NCBI GenBank assembly: GCA_033398695.1
Contig: CM065816.1
Coordinates: forward strand, 128,561,358-128,625,357
Length of the DNA stretch: 64,000 nt
Direction: 5' to 3'
Origin: Orobanche coerulescens
Lineage: Eukaryota; Streptophyta; Magnoliopsida; Lamiales; Orobanchaceae
In this document: piece after piece, positions 1 through 10,779 of the stretch
Layout of the letters: every line of letters begins with the position of its first letter
Numbering within the stretch: the first letter of the stretch is position 1
Program-made: the position numbers and the translations under genes
Notes under the pieces: model-generated
Seen by the model: the letters and a program-made list of their open reading frames with translations, nothing else
Database searches by the model: none
Told to the model about the DNA's origin: nothing

Positions 1-625
1 CGTGATGAAATCCATAGAAATGTCTTCCCACTTCCACTCTGGAATAGGGAGAGGTTTCATCATACCCGCTGGTCGCTGATGTTCAATCTTGACTTGTTGA
101 CAGGTTAAGCATCTCGAAACAAATTCTGCGACTTCTCGCTTCATATTACTCCACCAGTAATTCTGTTTCAAGTCCTTGTACATCTTGCTAGACCCCGGAT
201 GAACAGAATAAGGGGTAGCATGAGCTTCTCTCAAAATCGAGTTTTTCAACTCGTCATTTGCCGGCACGCACAACCGATTCTTAAATCTCCAAAGTCCATC
301 TTCGTGGACCACGAATCCAGGGGCTTTCCCCTGAGCCACATCCTCACGGATGCGCAATAATGATGGGTCTGAACCCTGATTCTCTCTGATTGCCTACTCA
401 AGTGGCGATGAAATCTCTAACATACAAAGCTGTCCCTGAACTCGCTGAAGCCAGACCTCGATCTCGGGTCTAAGGAATTCCTGCTGAAGCTCCTTATGAA
501 CTGATAATCGGGCAAGCATCTGCTCCTGAACGGACTTACGACTCAAGGCGTCGGCGACAACATTCGCCTTGTCCGGGTGGTAAAGGATCTCGATATCGTA
601 ATGATTAGTTCCAACCACCATCTCT
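1..625 (-). pseudogene. pol: Element A integrase N-terminal part (truncated by window edge)
   Basis: Minus-strand reading gives the RNase H-integrase linker with the typical VADALSRKS string near 540-570, then the integrase zinc-binding region with His residues in EAHATPYSVHPG and the CLTCQQVK pair of cysteines near 90-240, then the start of the core (KWEDISMDF at the left edge). The frame is broken near 610-625, where RNase H and the linker are in different frames, and by an in-frame TAG near 394. Integrase would join the element cDNA to chromosomal DNA. This copy cannot make it as one protein. The catalytic core lies outside the window. Confidence 0.8.
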
Positions 626-1860
626 GTCCCATATTTAACTCCTTCTGAGTAAATATATACTTTAAACTATTATGATCGGTGAATATCTGACAAGTAACGC
701 CATACAGGTATTGACGCCAAATTTTCAAAGCGAACACCACGGCTGCTAGCTCCAGGTCGTGGGTCGGATAATTAACCTCGTAAGGTCTCAATTGCCGTGA
801 AGCATAAGCAATAACCTTCCCGTTCTGCATGAGTACACATCCGAGACCCTGTCCGGACGCATCACTATAAACCACAAATCCTTCCGTCCCTTGCGGTAAA
901 GAAAGGACAAGTGATGAAATTAACCGGCTCTTGAGTTCTTCAAAACTCCGCTGACACGCGTCGGACCACATGAATTTCTTGTCCTTCCGTAACAAGTTTG
1001 TCATGGGTTGAGCGATTTTAGAAAATCCCTCCACAAACCGCCGATAATAACCCGCTAATCCGAGGAAACTTCGGATTTCCTTAACATTCTTCGGAGGTAG
1101 CCAGTCTCGGATAGCCTCCGTCTTCTGAGGATCAACACGCACTCCATCTGGTGAAATTACATGCCCGAGAAAAGTCACTTCGGACATCCAGAACTCACAT
1201 TTGGAAAACTTTCCAAAAAGTTGCTCTCGTCTCAACACGTCGAGAACCTGATGAAGGTGAACCTCGTGCTCCTCTCGGTCACGAGAATAAATCAAAATGT
1301 CATCAATGAAGACAACAACAAGCTGATCCAAAAAGTCGATGAAAATACGATTCATTAACTCCATGAATACCGCAGGTGCATTAGTTAACCCAAACGGCAT
1401 TACCACGAACTCATAATGACCATAGCGTGTACGAAACGCTGTTCTTGCGATATCCGACTCTCGAATTCGCAACTGATGATATCCAGATCTTAAGTCAATC
1501 TTGGAAAATACTGAAGCTCCCTGAAGTTGATCTAAGAGATCACCAATACGGGGTAAGGGATACTTATACTTGATTGTCACCCTGTTCAACTCCCGATAAT
1601 CAATACACAAGCGAAATGAACCATCCTTCTTCTTGACAAACAACACTGGTGCTCCCCACGGGGATGCACTCGGTCGGATATAACCTTTCTCGAACAATTC
1701 CTCAAGTTGATTCTTCAACTCCTGCATTACGATCGGGGCCATCCGGTATGGTGCCTTCGATATCGGGGACGTACCGGGCTCCAACTCAATCGTGAATTCC
1801 ACATCTCTCTGTGGAGGCAAACCAGGTAGCTTGTCTGGGAGTACATCGTCAAGTGATAAC
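600..1860 (-). pseudogene. pol: Element A reverse transcriptase and RNase H
   Basis: A long open stretch codes for the Ty3/gypsy polymerase: the entry region [10 protein letters not shown] near 1810-1850, the [16 protein letters not shown] block near 1590-1640, [15 protein letters not shown] near 1360-1400, and the catalytic box [10 protein letters not shown] near 1285-1320 with both aspartates present. RNase H follows with [16 protein letters not shown] near 830-880 and [10 protein letters not shown] near 650-690. The polymerase copies element RNA into DNA and RNase H removes the template. The reading frame is open across RT and most of RNase H, unusually good for this window, but is lost at about 615 and begins upstream inside a 56-bp minisatellite, so the whole polyprotein is broken. 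Confidence 0.88.
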
Positions 1861-1885
1861 GATGATACCACGAATGGTTGAACAC

Positions 1886-2109
1886 CTCGATTGCCTGAGA
1901 ACGGCCAATAGGTGACAATGATATAATGAATGATTGAATATCTCGATTGCCTATGAACGGCCAATCGATGACAATGATATAATGAATGATTGAACAACTC
2001 GATTGCCTATGAACGGCCAATCGATGACAATGATATAATGAATGATTGAACAACTCGATTGCCTTAGAATGGCCAATCGATGGAAATGATACGATGAATT
2101 ATTGAACAC
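1886..2109. repeat. 56-bp tandem repeat, four units, inside element A pol
   Basis: Units begin at 1886, 1942, 1998 and 2054, each with CTCGATTGCC and a GGCCAAT core followed by TGATATAATGAATGATTGAA. Spacing is exactly 56 bp each time. The array lies between the protease remnant and RT, a place where element C has no such array. Because 56 is not a multiple of three, each added unit shifts the frame. Confidence 0.93.
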
Positions 2110-2473
2110 GTCGATTGAGTAATTTCACTGTTTCCATCATATTAATGATTCTTCCGGAACAACGGGGATCACCTCCCTGAAGCACACATTCGACATCCAA
2201 CGACGGAAATGATAGTGACCATACGCTTACGAACATTGAGGATGGTATCATGACGATCCATCTAATTAACACCCAATATTACATCTTCCTTAGGTAAGTC
2301 CACCACGATTAGGTCCACCAACCAATCGCGGTCATTAAGCTTACCTTGGTATGATTTTCGAAAATTTTCCATCGTCAGGTAGACCGATGGTATGAGGTCC
2401 ACAAGCAATAGGAATATCCAAATGAAGTCTATTCAAACATGATTCGAAAATGAATGAATACGGTGCACCAGTA
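2110..2473 (-). pseudogene. Element A protease remnant
   Basis: This stretch lies between the gag end and RT and matches by position the aspartic protease of element C (56450-56800). A serine-isoleucine stretch and short pieces such as DLIVVDLP-like sequence are recognisable only across several frames, so the catalytic Asp-Thr-Gly cannot be read in a continuous frame. It would have cut the gag-pol polyprotein. I regard it as non-functional. Confidence 0.55.
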
Positions 2474-3244
2474 TCAAAAGGTACACACAGGTTGAAATAA
2501 AATTACGAGTATACCTGAGATCATTCGGGCCACCGGATCGTCGATCCTCTTCATCACCTGAATCCGGGACTTGCCGGCCCCCGAACCGGACGCTCCCGTC
2601 TGATAAATATGAGCTCCGACTTTATTTGCTTCCATTGTCTTAAACGACGCTGACAGAGTAGTCTGATTCTGAATCGCTGGTTGCTTCGGGGTCTGAGATG
2701 CCGCCGGAGCCGACTTGGAGTCCTTTCGGCAAAAACGTGCCTTATGCCCAAAATTCCCACAATTATGACACGTGATAGACGGTTTCAGACACTTAGTTAT
2801 GAAATGACCCGGCGTTCCACAATTGAAACAGATGATGGCCGAACTGGCCGCTCGGGATTGAGATCCCGCACGATTATGCGCCGTAGGAGGTCGCTCCGAA
2901 ACGTTAGGATCCGCACGAGGCCTCTTGAAGGTTGACTGACCGCCTTCGGACTGATTACGCTTCGTTGATTTCTTGATGACAGATAAAGGTTGTTGTTCAG
3001 CAATTTCCTTAGTAGCAGGCTCATACGGGAGAGTCCTCTCGATTAAATCGGCCAGAGTGGCGCAATGATGATTGAGCAATTGCATATGGGTCATCATGAC
3101 CTGCATAAAAGTGAGTGGATCAACCCGAACATCTTCTGATCGAGCCGAGTCCTGGGTACGATTTCCCGATAGCGAGCGATTATTACCCGAGTTTCGGCCC
3201 GCACCGCGGCCTCCCCCCGTGCATCCCCTGACAGCTCTCTCCAT
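2474..3244 (-). pseudogene. gag: Element A gag (nucleocapsid part) with central deletion
   Basis: The start is taken at the Met of MERAVRGCTGGG (3244), by comparison with gag of element C at 55108, which begins MERAGRGRGG. Two nucleocapsid zinc knuckles of the CX2CX4HX4C type are intact: CFNCGTPGHFITKC near 2810-2850 and CHNCGNFGHKARFC near 2730-2775. Gag packages element RNA. Compared with element C, about 450 bp coding for the central retrotransposon gag domain is missing: the string ending THMQ is followed directly by LLNHHCATLADLIE. The ORF also ends before the protease in a shifted frame. This copy therefore keeps RNA-binding knuckles but lacks most of the capsid domain. Confidence 0.8.
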
Positions 3245-3720
3245 ACTGAAGTCGGAAGGTCGCACAATGATAATATTTCCCGCATGAATATCACGTTATG
3301 ATTGTGTCATGAGATGATGAAAATGAGCATACACGCTCTAACACAGTGATTACATGAATGATTTACTGAAGTGACATGATTATCTGATGAAATTCTTGAA
3401 ATGATTATCTTGAACAATTTAACAAGATTAATAATATGATCGTCCAGATCGACAACTGAGTAATGAAATGAATTGAGTGCTTAATGAGTTAACATGATCG
3501 TCCTGATCAAATGAAAATGATGTTTGAGGATTTTTAACTAATGAATGATGAATGAATGATTATTGCCAGAAATTATACCATGGCATTAGAAGTCTTACAA
3601 TTCTTTCGGTCTGATTGGCTCGACATTTGCATAGGTCACATGTGACGCGAAAGTCCAATGATACTAGTCTGATGATGATTTCAAATGAAACATGACTCGG
3701 AAGGTAGTATTCAAAACCAC
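3245..3720 (-). other. Element A 5' untranslated leader
   Basis: AT-rich stretch rich in ATGA and TTGA words between the primer-binding site and the gag start. Element C has a matching leader (54615-55107). No other gene seen. Confidence 0.7.
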
Positions 3721-3732
3721 TCTCTGATACCA
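3721..3732 (-). other. Element A primer-binding site (initiator Met tRNA)
   Basis: Minus-strand TGGTATCAGAGA lies five bases inside the LTR end. It matches the plant initiator-Met tRNA 3' end complement TGGTATCAGAGC at 11 of 12 bases, so minus-strand DNA synthesis would be primed by that tRNA. Confidence 0.85.
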
Positions 3733-3736
3733 ACTC

Positions 3737-6391
3737 TGTAACACCCCAAACTGGGCAAATATTACAGTGCCGTGAATCCCCGACTGGGACCCACCAGGCG
3801 AATGAAAATGATGAATTAAATAATATAATTGTAGTACCGAACCACATTATATTACCAAATACTCTGATGAGGAGTTTAAGTACAATACACCAGGACAATA
3901 CCGAATACTAGTATATTTTATATGAAGATAAAATACACAACACTGAATGAAACGGAGTATCCAAATGAAAGTCTGCAGCGGAAAATAAAGGACAACCACA
4001 TGAATAACTGAAAGATAGGGGGCCCTACTAGTATCACTGGGACTCCTCGCCGTCAACATGCTATTCCCGTGCTTTTGCCTTGCCATGACCTGAAAAACAA
4101 AATCCCCAGCCGGGGTCAGTTACACAGAACAACAATCCTCAAGGGTTGAAAATACACAATCATGATATATCTGAAGTTATGAAATATCCTTAGTTATGAA
4201 TTACGCTGAAGAGGAGTATCATAGTACGCCCGTAGTATTCTGTGCAAGTGTACAAGACGGATGACCGGACACACCCGTCCTTGTACCTAATTAGTCTCAC
4301 TGAGTTAATCTTTACCGTGTGCACAGTCCAATGTATCACTCCCAAAACATGGCCATCATGTGCCCGACTAAAAATTCCACACATCCGCACCCGACCACGC
4401 AATATGAATCCAGAAGGTCATATGAACGAGAATGACATAATGAATATCAATGAATAATAATAATCTGAGAAAGTCAAGAATGACTCACCGAGATGAAAGT
4501 AATAATAAAGTGATTGATAGTTTCAATGACATGATTGGAACCAATGTTCCTCGTTAATGAAGTGATTATTCGACAATTACAAGTCTCAATATGACTAATA
4601 CAATGATGAATGAGTTATGATTATGAATGATCAACAACAAAAGGAATGAATATCCTTTTAACCGAGTAAGAATTAACTTACACAATACCGATGACAATTA
4701 TCCTACCACGAACAAATGTCCTAAATGCGATGTCGGTCGCTCGAACAACCTTGAATAACACAATTACCAACAATCCGTTCAACATACGTATCAAACACGA
4801 ATATAACGAACTCAAAACATCGATACGACTAAACCAAGTCCAATGAGGCATTAAATCAAACACGTTGTGGTCAAACTCCGATTGTTTACAAACAAACCAC
4901 AACATACCAATATCAAATCCCCCAAGAAGTGTTTCAAACCAACAAAACATCTTCAATACGATTAATAATCCAAAATGAATATCCAAATTCGTGATCACAA
5001 CAACAATTAATCGAAAACCCCAAATCCAACTTGATATGCAAGGTGTTCTTGAATAATCCCTCAATAATCCAATGAATCTTTATACAAACTCATAATCATA
5101 TGCATATCCCTTCATATAACATGATTTTAACGTCCAAAACATCATATCCCAACACAAAATCAAAATCCAAGATGTTGAAGAAAATACCTCTTGAAGATCC
5201 AAACACTTCGATCCGAAGAACACGAGTTAAATCGAGTATCCAAGCTTTACGATCGAATGGAAATGAAGAAAAACAAGTACTCAAGTGATTGATGAAGGAA
5301 AATCTCTCCCCCAAGCTCTCTCTCTCGGACAAGATGGAAGAAAATGGTGAAAATGAAGAAAAGTCCCGGCCGACCCTATATAAACTGCCGGAAGTTACGG
5401 CCGTAACTCGGCCTTCTTACGACCGTAACATTCCAGGTCAACAGCCTTACGGCCGTAACCGGCCAACTCGTACGGCCGTAACTCGACTTCGTCCAGAAAC
5501 CTGCCGACAGCCTTACGTCCGTATCCGCTCCTGACTTACGGGCGTAACTCGCCCTCGTCTTAAACACCTGCCGACATCCTTACATCCGTACCCGTACACC
5601 TTACGGGCGTAACTCGGACGATACGGTCGTATCCAGCCAACCATACGGGCGTAAGCCCCCTTCGCAAAAAATGACCAGGCACCCTACCTGTAACGTACGG
5701 ACGTATCCGGCCAAGCCTTACGGCCGTACTTTCCTCGTATTACGGCCGTATGCCGCAACCCTTACGGCCGTAAGTCCCTCCCGTCCGACAAAACCTGAAA
5801 TACACGAATACCACTTACGGCCGTATCCTACCATTCTTACGGCCGTAACTCGCCTTCGGCCAAAAATGCCTGGGCAGCCTGCTGGACACGTACGACCGTA
5901 ACCGGCCAAGCCTTACGGCCGTACCTGCTCAACTTACGGTCGTGTTCCGAAACCTTACGGCCGTAAGTCCCGTTCGTCCAAAATGACCTGAAATCAACGA
6001 ACACTTGTTACGGCCGTAACCTACAATCCTTACGGCCGTAACTCGCTGCTGGACAAGGTGAAAATCCGATAACTCTGATTCCTCGATACGATTGATGAAA
6101 GATCCGACATACCATATGAATGTGAAAGTGAATAAGTCCAACACATGTCAAGATGATACTCCCAGTTCAAGACTACCAATGACGATGAAAATGATAATAC
6201 TCCCGTCTCGATCTATAAACGGAGATGAAGAGATGATCGATAACTGATATACGGTTACAACATGCCAACAGTGAACGCAAATGAATGAATCATGAATAAG
6301 GAGCGATCATTAATGAGTGAAAATTACTGAGTGCTAATTACAGACTGATAATTACTGAATGATAATGAATGAATTACAACCAGGTATTACA
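3737..6391 (-). repeat. Element A 5' LTR (2,655 bp)
   Basis: On the minus strand it starts TGTAATACCTGG at 6391 and ends GGGGTGTTACA at 3737. Start, end and much of the R/U5 part match the LTRs of element C (52213-54614 and 59805-62204), including the CCTGGTGGGTCCCAGTCGGG block near the 3' end. U3 holds a palindrome array and a TATA box. ORFs inside it (for example 4678-5064 and 5096-5332) are not supported as genes. Confidence 0.92.
5376..6043 (-). promoter_or_regulatory. Element A LTR promoter: TATA box plus TTACGGCCGTAA array
   Basis: About 22 copies or near-copies of the perfect 12-bp palindrome TTACGGCCGTAA lie between 5393 and 6043, separated by unrelated spacers, mostly about 10-25 bp with a few longer gaps. 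Variants include TTACGACCGTAA, TTACGGGCGTAA and TACGGACGTA. On the minus strand the last motif (5393-5406) is followed about 10 bp later by TTTATATAGG (5375-5384), a good TATA box. I infer that the array is the U3 enhancer or operator of element A. Confidence 0.85.
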
Positions 6392-7590
6392 CACATATTC
6401 TCCAAAAGGTGACAGAATTGATTCCTTTTGTTGTCTTAGTGAGTTTTAAGCCCTATAAATCCACATTAAACACAAGTTTAGACCATTTATGAGTTCTTAA
6501 CATCATTAGAACGTATATAAGAACCTAAAACAGCTCTCACAACTTCATATCACACAATAAATATAGCAAGAACAAGAGTAAAACGAAGATAACTCACCTT
6601 GATTGTCAACTGACTTGAGGTGTTGATGTTTTTATGGTTTCTCCTCAATTTTTTGATGAATTTTAGAAGTGTAGAGCTTATGGATCGAGTTCAGAGTGTC
6701 TAGAAGAGTTTATAATCCGTTTCCTCCCTTATCTAAGTGAAAGAGTCGGTTTATAAGGGTGAAAGTACTAAAATACTCCTCAATGGCCTCCAGAAGTCAG
6801 GTTTAGAAGAATGGATCGGTTGAAGTTGTTATAATCCGGTTGTTGGATGTTATAAACCGGTTATTAGTAGGGATTGATCATGTTTAGAGTATGGATGTAT
6901 GGTCCAAGGTTTTTGATAAAGTTTAATATGTATTTTTATTGTTTAAACTCAGCTACTTTTGCGAATACCTTCGAAAGTGGTAAAAAATGAGTTTGTTGTT
7001 ATCTTTATGAAATTTTATATAATTAACCCTAGAAATAAGAGTCCGAGTACTCACTTAGAAATATGACATTATTCGACAATGAACTAAAGGACAAATTCCA
7101 TTCTACCCGGCCGCATTTGGGACGAATAAGATACTTACAAATCGAATGACTTAACAAATGTTATCACTGAGACCTTGAATTTCATCATTGATGGTATTCA
7201 CAAGTATCAAGATGCTTGACACGTGTTATCGGAATAAGAAAGGGTTATTACTAGAATCATCAATCCAAATTGACTCAGCATACCCGCCGACTAAAACCCC
7301 GAGACCAACCGATAGACACGTCACTGATATTATTTACTGCTTATAGGCTTACCACTTGTACTTGGGGTTATGTTCAAATGCTTAGCCACTTCAATTCTGT
7401 TAAATTAACTATCAAATAATGTGAATCATGAAATGTCAGAATAATACTTGATAACAAGTAATGCATGAATCAGATTATTCAAATAATAGCTGTTCCATGT
7501 CATACTGACACATTTTTGTACGATTAAGAATGAAGTCTTGCATGTTTTAAGATTAATATGCTATTATTGACTAGACCTTGTGTGTGAGAG
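6392..7590. other. Unassigned AT-rich stretch, probably element H interior
   Basis: This lies between the outer end of element A and the copia pol tail of element H. I see no long ORF, RNA gene, inverted repeat or LTR end. A CTATAAATCC string at about 6453 could be a TATA box but nothing follows that supports a gene. A was presumably inserted into this sequence. Confidence 0.4.
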
Positions 7591-7683
7591 TCTTTGGGCA
7601 TCACAGATCCACTCACAAAAGGTCTGAATAGAGATCAATTTCATAAACTGCTAGAGGGAATGGGATTAAAATCCACATCTTGA
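7591..7683 (+). pseudogene. pol: Copia pol C-terminus of element H (fragment)
   Basis: The short frame contains ITDPLTKGLNRDQFHKLLE and GMGLKS followed by TGA. The pattern DPLTKGL..GMGLK before the stop is the usual C-terminus of plant copia polyproteins. Immediately upstream the frame meets stops, so only this tail is recognisable. It supports the plus orientation of H and agrees with the polypurine tract 540 bp downstream. Confidence 0.7.
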
Positions 7684-8222
7684 AAGAACAATCATAGTGC
7701 TAACCCAACATTGAAGACTGGAGATCCCAGAAACTTGTTTCAATGGGAAAACAAAGTTATGAAAGTTCTATTGAAAGCGCTTATAATAAATCCATCCCTA
7801 TAGAGCAGAATAAGTGCTGAGTCCAGTGATTGTGGTGAGGTTAAGTCTCTGGACTTTTAATGGTTCCTTGTCCTTGGAAAGGAGAAGTACTGCAGGGTAC
7901 TTTATGAAAGGAGACCACCTATCTAAGTGTGAGGACGGGTCGCCTCGAATAAATACTTAGGAAACCAAGATGTTATCCATGGCCAAAACAGACACAACTA
8001 TGGGAACAAAAGGTGTTGAGACATTGTTGTGTAAGTGTTGTTGACTCGGTATACACCAAGGAGGATTAGTTCAAGGCACAGTGTCCACTAATCAGCCGGT
8101 ATATCCGACGATATTTTACTAAGGAAGGTTCAAAGCCACAAAATACCTTTCCCTATGCAGCAGTGTTTTACGGAAACTGGGTATGTGAGTCTGCATTCAT
8201 GCCTGCATTTATTTTCACTCAT
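7684..8222 (+). other. Element H 3' untranslated region
   Basis: No ORF of note. Position between the pol stop and the polypurine tract makes it the 3' untranslated region. Confidence 0.6.
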
Positions 8223-8231
8223 GTGGGGGAT
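8223..8231 (+). other. Element H polypurine tract
   Basis: GTGGGGGAT ends directly at the LTR start TGTTGG (8232), the expected site of plus-strand DNA priming. Confidence 0.7.
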
Positions 8232-8455
8232 TGTTGGAAATTGGTTTTAGAAAAAATGAGTTTTAACTCAATTTAAAACTAATTTAATAATGATAAAATA
8301 TTTAATTCTTGGGAATTAAATAATAAATTGTGAATCTACGTTTCGAGAAGATGAACGTAGGATTTTATTTTTCTCAAAACTGATTTCCGGTGAGTGAGAA
8401 ATAAATGATTAAAGTTGGTCATTTAATTAAAAAGGTGAAGAGTTAACCAGACTGA

Positions 8456-8905
8456 AAACCCATCTGATATTTGGGGTTGAAAACCCATCTGATATTTGGG
8501 GATGAAAACCTATCTGATCTGATATTTGGACTGAAAGCTCTCTGATCAGATATTTAGGCCGAAACCTATATGATCTGATATTTGGGATGAAACCTATCTG
8601 ATCTGATATTTGGTCTGAAACCTATCTGATCTGATATTTGGACCGAAACCTATCTGATCTGATATTTGGGCTGAAAGCTATCTGATCTAATATTTATGCT
8701 GAAACCTATCTGATCTGATATTTAGGCTGAAACCTATTTGATCTGATATTTGGGCTGAAACCTATCTTATATGATATTTGGGCTGAAACCCATCCGATAT
8801 GATATTTGGGCTGATACTCATCCGATCTGATATTTGGGCGAAAACCCATCTGATCTGATATTTGGGCTGAAAACCCATCTGATCTGATATTTGGGTGCTG
8901 AAAAC
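8456..8905. repeat. 28-bp tandem array upstream of the H TATA box
   Basis: About 15 degenerate copies of a unit containing CTATCTGATCTGATATTTGG and GCTGAAAC. Phase is steady at about 28 bp, with some units shortened. The minus-strand ORF at 8706-8975 is only this repeat read through. Confidence 0.9.
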
Positions 8906-9218
8906 TCAGCTGATATTTGATCTTGACTGAAATGAAGCAGGTTGAGAACTTAGCTTCTGGAATATGACTCTTCACACTACATAATGTAACGTCCGAATTA
9001 AATGAGACTATTTATGGAGGTAACTCTTGAGCTGAAGGATTAAAGAGAATTAATGACACTTTAATTTGTTGTAACTTCCCACCTGATGGAGCGGAATTGG
9101 ACCCTATAAAAGGGGGGTCTTATGCATCTCATTTCAGAATATATACAACAAACAACAAAACGAATACAACATACCACATATTGCAGCATATTTCTTTGTT
9201 TTTCGTGTCCAGTTTCGA

Positions 9219-9412
9219 GAGAAAATTGCTTTTTTAGGACACTAACTTTTAGTGTTTTTCAATAATAGGCCAAAATTTTTCGGGCTTTCAGTTTTAGGAC
9301 AATATCTACAAAATTGATCATTTTCAGGCCATATTTAGGCCCGACCAGGCTAACTCAATTTTATTTGGCCTGATGCCACGTGGCTGCCAACTAAGCAATT
9401 CATTTATTAATT
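9219..9412. repeat. MULE left terminal inverted repeat
   Basis: Pairs with 12988-13181, including inner blocks such as GCCACGTGGC-type sequence near 9370 and 13020 and CAACTAAGCAAT. A second partial copy of the repeat follows at about 9413-9480. Confidence 0.9.
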
Positions 9413-9812
9413 ATGTTTTTCAATAATACTTCAAAATTTTTGTGAGCTTTCAATTTTAGGACAAAATTAAGGGGAAAAAATCGAACATACCCCCAATCTG
9501 AACAACCTACTAGTCCCAAATCTGAAAGATTAAAAGCTGAACTACGCAACATATATTACTCTCACAACATTGCAACACAAGATAATAAATAAAACAAGAT
9601 AAAATAACTACCATTTAATTGTTTAGTTTCATATTATGGCATGAGGTTGAAGCCAATAACGAACAAAATAAGGCCAGGAGTTTGAAGCCAATTAGTAACA
9701 TAATAGGGCCAAAAGTTTGAAGCCAAATATATAGCCAAAATATGACATTTTGAAGTAGCAAAAAACATCACTTAACTGCTCCATGACCAACATATCTTGC
9801 TAAAAAATCTCA

Positions 9813-10097
9813 TCATTTCTTCTTTCCTCGCAACTCAGCAATGGTAACAAATTTCTTCTCATGACCTTGTCTCTTAAGTTTATCTTGATGGAGTTGCTCG
9901 TACATGGATGGGACCTGTCTGAATTGGACTTGAGAGACTTGTGTAGGTACTTCATCTTGCATAACATGCTCTTCATGTTCATGTTCATCTTCTTCAACAT
10001 GCTGACTGCTACTATGAGGGAGCATTGAAGCATGGGCTGACTGCTCTTCATGTCTATCACTTGCAGTAATTTTGCTTCTCTTGGCATTTCTAGGCAC
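9813..10097 (-). pseudogene. MULE transposase C-terminal exon
   Basis: An open minus-strand stretch reads PRNAKRSKITASDRHEE, an acidic histidine-rich middle and a basic end AELRGKKK before the stop at 9813. A splice acceptor TTTGTAG (AG at 10099-10098) precedes it and a donor AAAGGTAA is at 10184, which would give an 87-bp intron. As the bases stand, joining these sites does not keep the frame, so either the donor differs or an indel has occurred. The coding bias and position after the zinc-knuckle exon support it as the last exon of the transposase. Confidence 0.6.
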
Positions 10098-10164
10098 CTA
10101 CAAATAATATATCAGAACCAGATAAATATAAGTAAAAGCATATTATCTTAATGGCTGCATAATG

Positions 10165-10779
10165 TTAAAATATATTATATTTACCTTTGTCTCTGCCACA
10201 TGTCTTAGCATTGTGGCCTTGAGTTCCACATACACCGCACTTAACAGATGTTTGCTTTCTTCTCAACTTCGATTGCTTCTTCTTGAGTTTCACATCTTCT
10301 TTCTCATATGGACCCTTTCTCCGAGCTTTGCTTCCTTTTCCTTTTTCCATAAGAGGAGGCAATGGTGGAATATACATAGTTTCACCCCAATGTAATTCAC
10401 CATTCACTCCATATATGGTCTGAGAATATGTTTTTCTAAAAGTGCTCACTGTGTAGTAGTCATGGACATAGCCATCTCTTATTTTTTTCTGATGCTTGAT
10501 TGCACATATGGCCTGACTACATGGTATTCCACTTAAATCCCAGTTTTTGCAGCCACAAGTTCTTTTTTCTAAGTCCACTGCAAACTGCCCCCCACCATTG
10601 CATCTGATCTCATATTGTCTGTTATCCCCATTTATTGGCATATAATTACCAGCTTTTTCAGCATGTTTTTCAAGGATTTTCTTAATTCTTGGGCATAATC
10701 TACCCTTCCATTTGAAGGCTGCCAACTCTCTGTGTCTTTGAAATCTCACCATGATCCAAGACCTAATCCAGTCTAGCAT
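10165..10779 (-). pseudogene. MULE transposase SWIM finger and zinc knuckle
   Basis: The segment contains the SWIM-type region YEIRC..AVDLEKRTCGCKNWDLSGIPCSQAICAI near 10490-10620, a lysine-rich stretch, then a CCHC knuckle CGVCGTQGHNAKTC near 10200-10240. MULE transposases use the SWIM finger with the DDE core for DNA binding. The SWIM pattern CxC..CxH needs a His where this copy has Gln (CSQ instead of the usual CSH or CPH), so one metal ligand is missing. The frame is open for 205 codons. Confidence 0.8.

Larger units (their letters stand above)
1..6391 (-). mobile_element. Element A: Ty3/gypsy chromovirus (Tekay/Del-like), 5' half
   Basis: Read on the minus strand this is 5' LTR (6391-3737), initiator-Met primer-binding site, gag with two zinc knuckles, protease remnant, reverse transcriptase, RNase H and the start of integrase, which runs off the left edge. 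The order PR-RT-RH-IN is the Ty3/gypsy order. Close similarity of the pol region to elements B and C, both of which end in a chromodomain, places it with the Tekay-like chromoviruses (family knowledge, not a search). Its LTR ends and R/U5 region match element C. The other LTR and the TSD lie outside the window. Confidence 0.9.

Noticed and set aside
4678..5332. Minus-strand ORFs of 128 and 78 codons in the A LTR
   Set aside because: Hydrophobic, no domain, and inside the LTR where the same region of C has the frames broken.
6392..7590. Host gene promoter and first exon around 6453-6660
   Set aside because: A TATA-like word is present but no ORF, splice-site series or protein similarity follows.
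8706..8975. Minus-strand ORF of 89 codons
   Set aside because: It is the 28-bp tandem array translated, giving repeated SDGFSAQI-type peptides.
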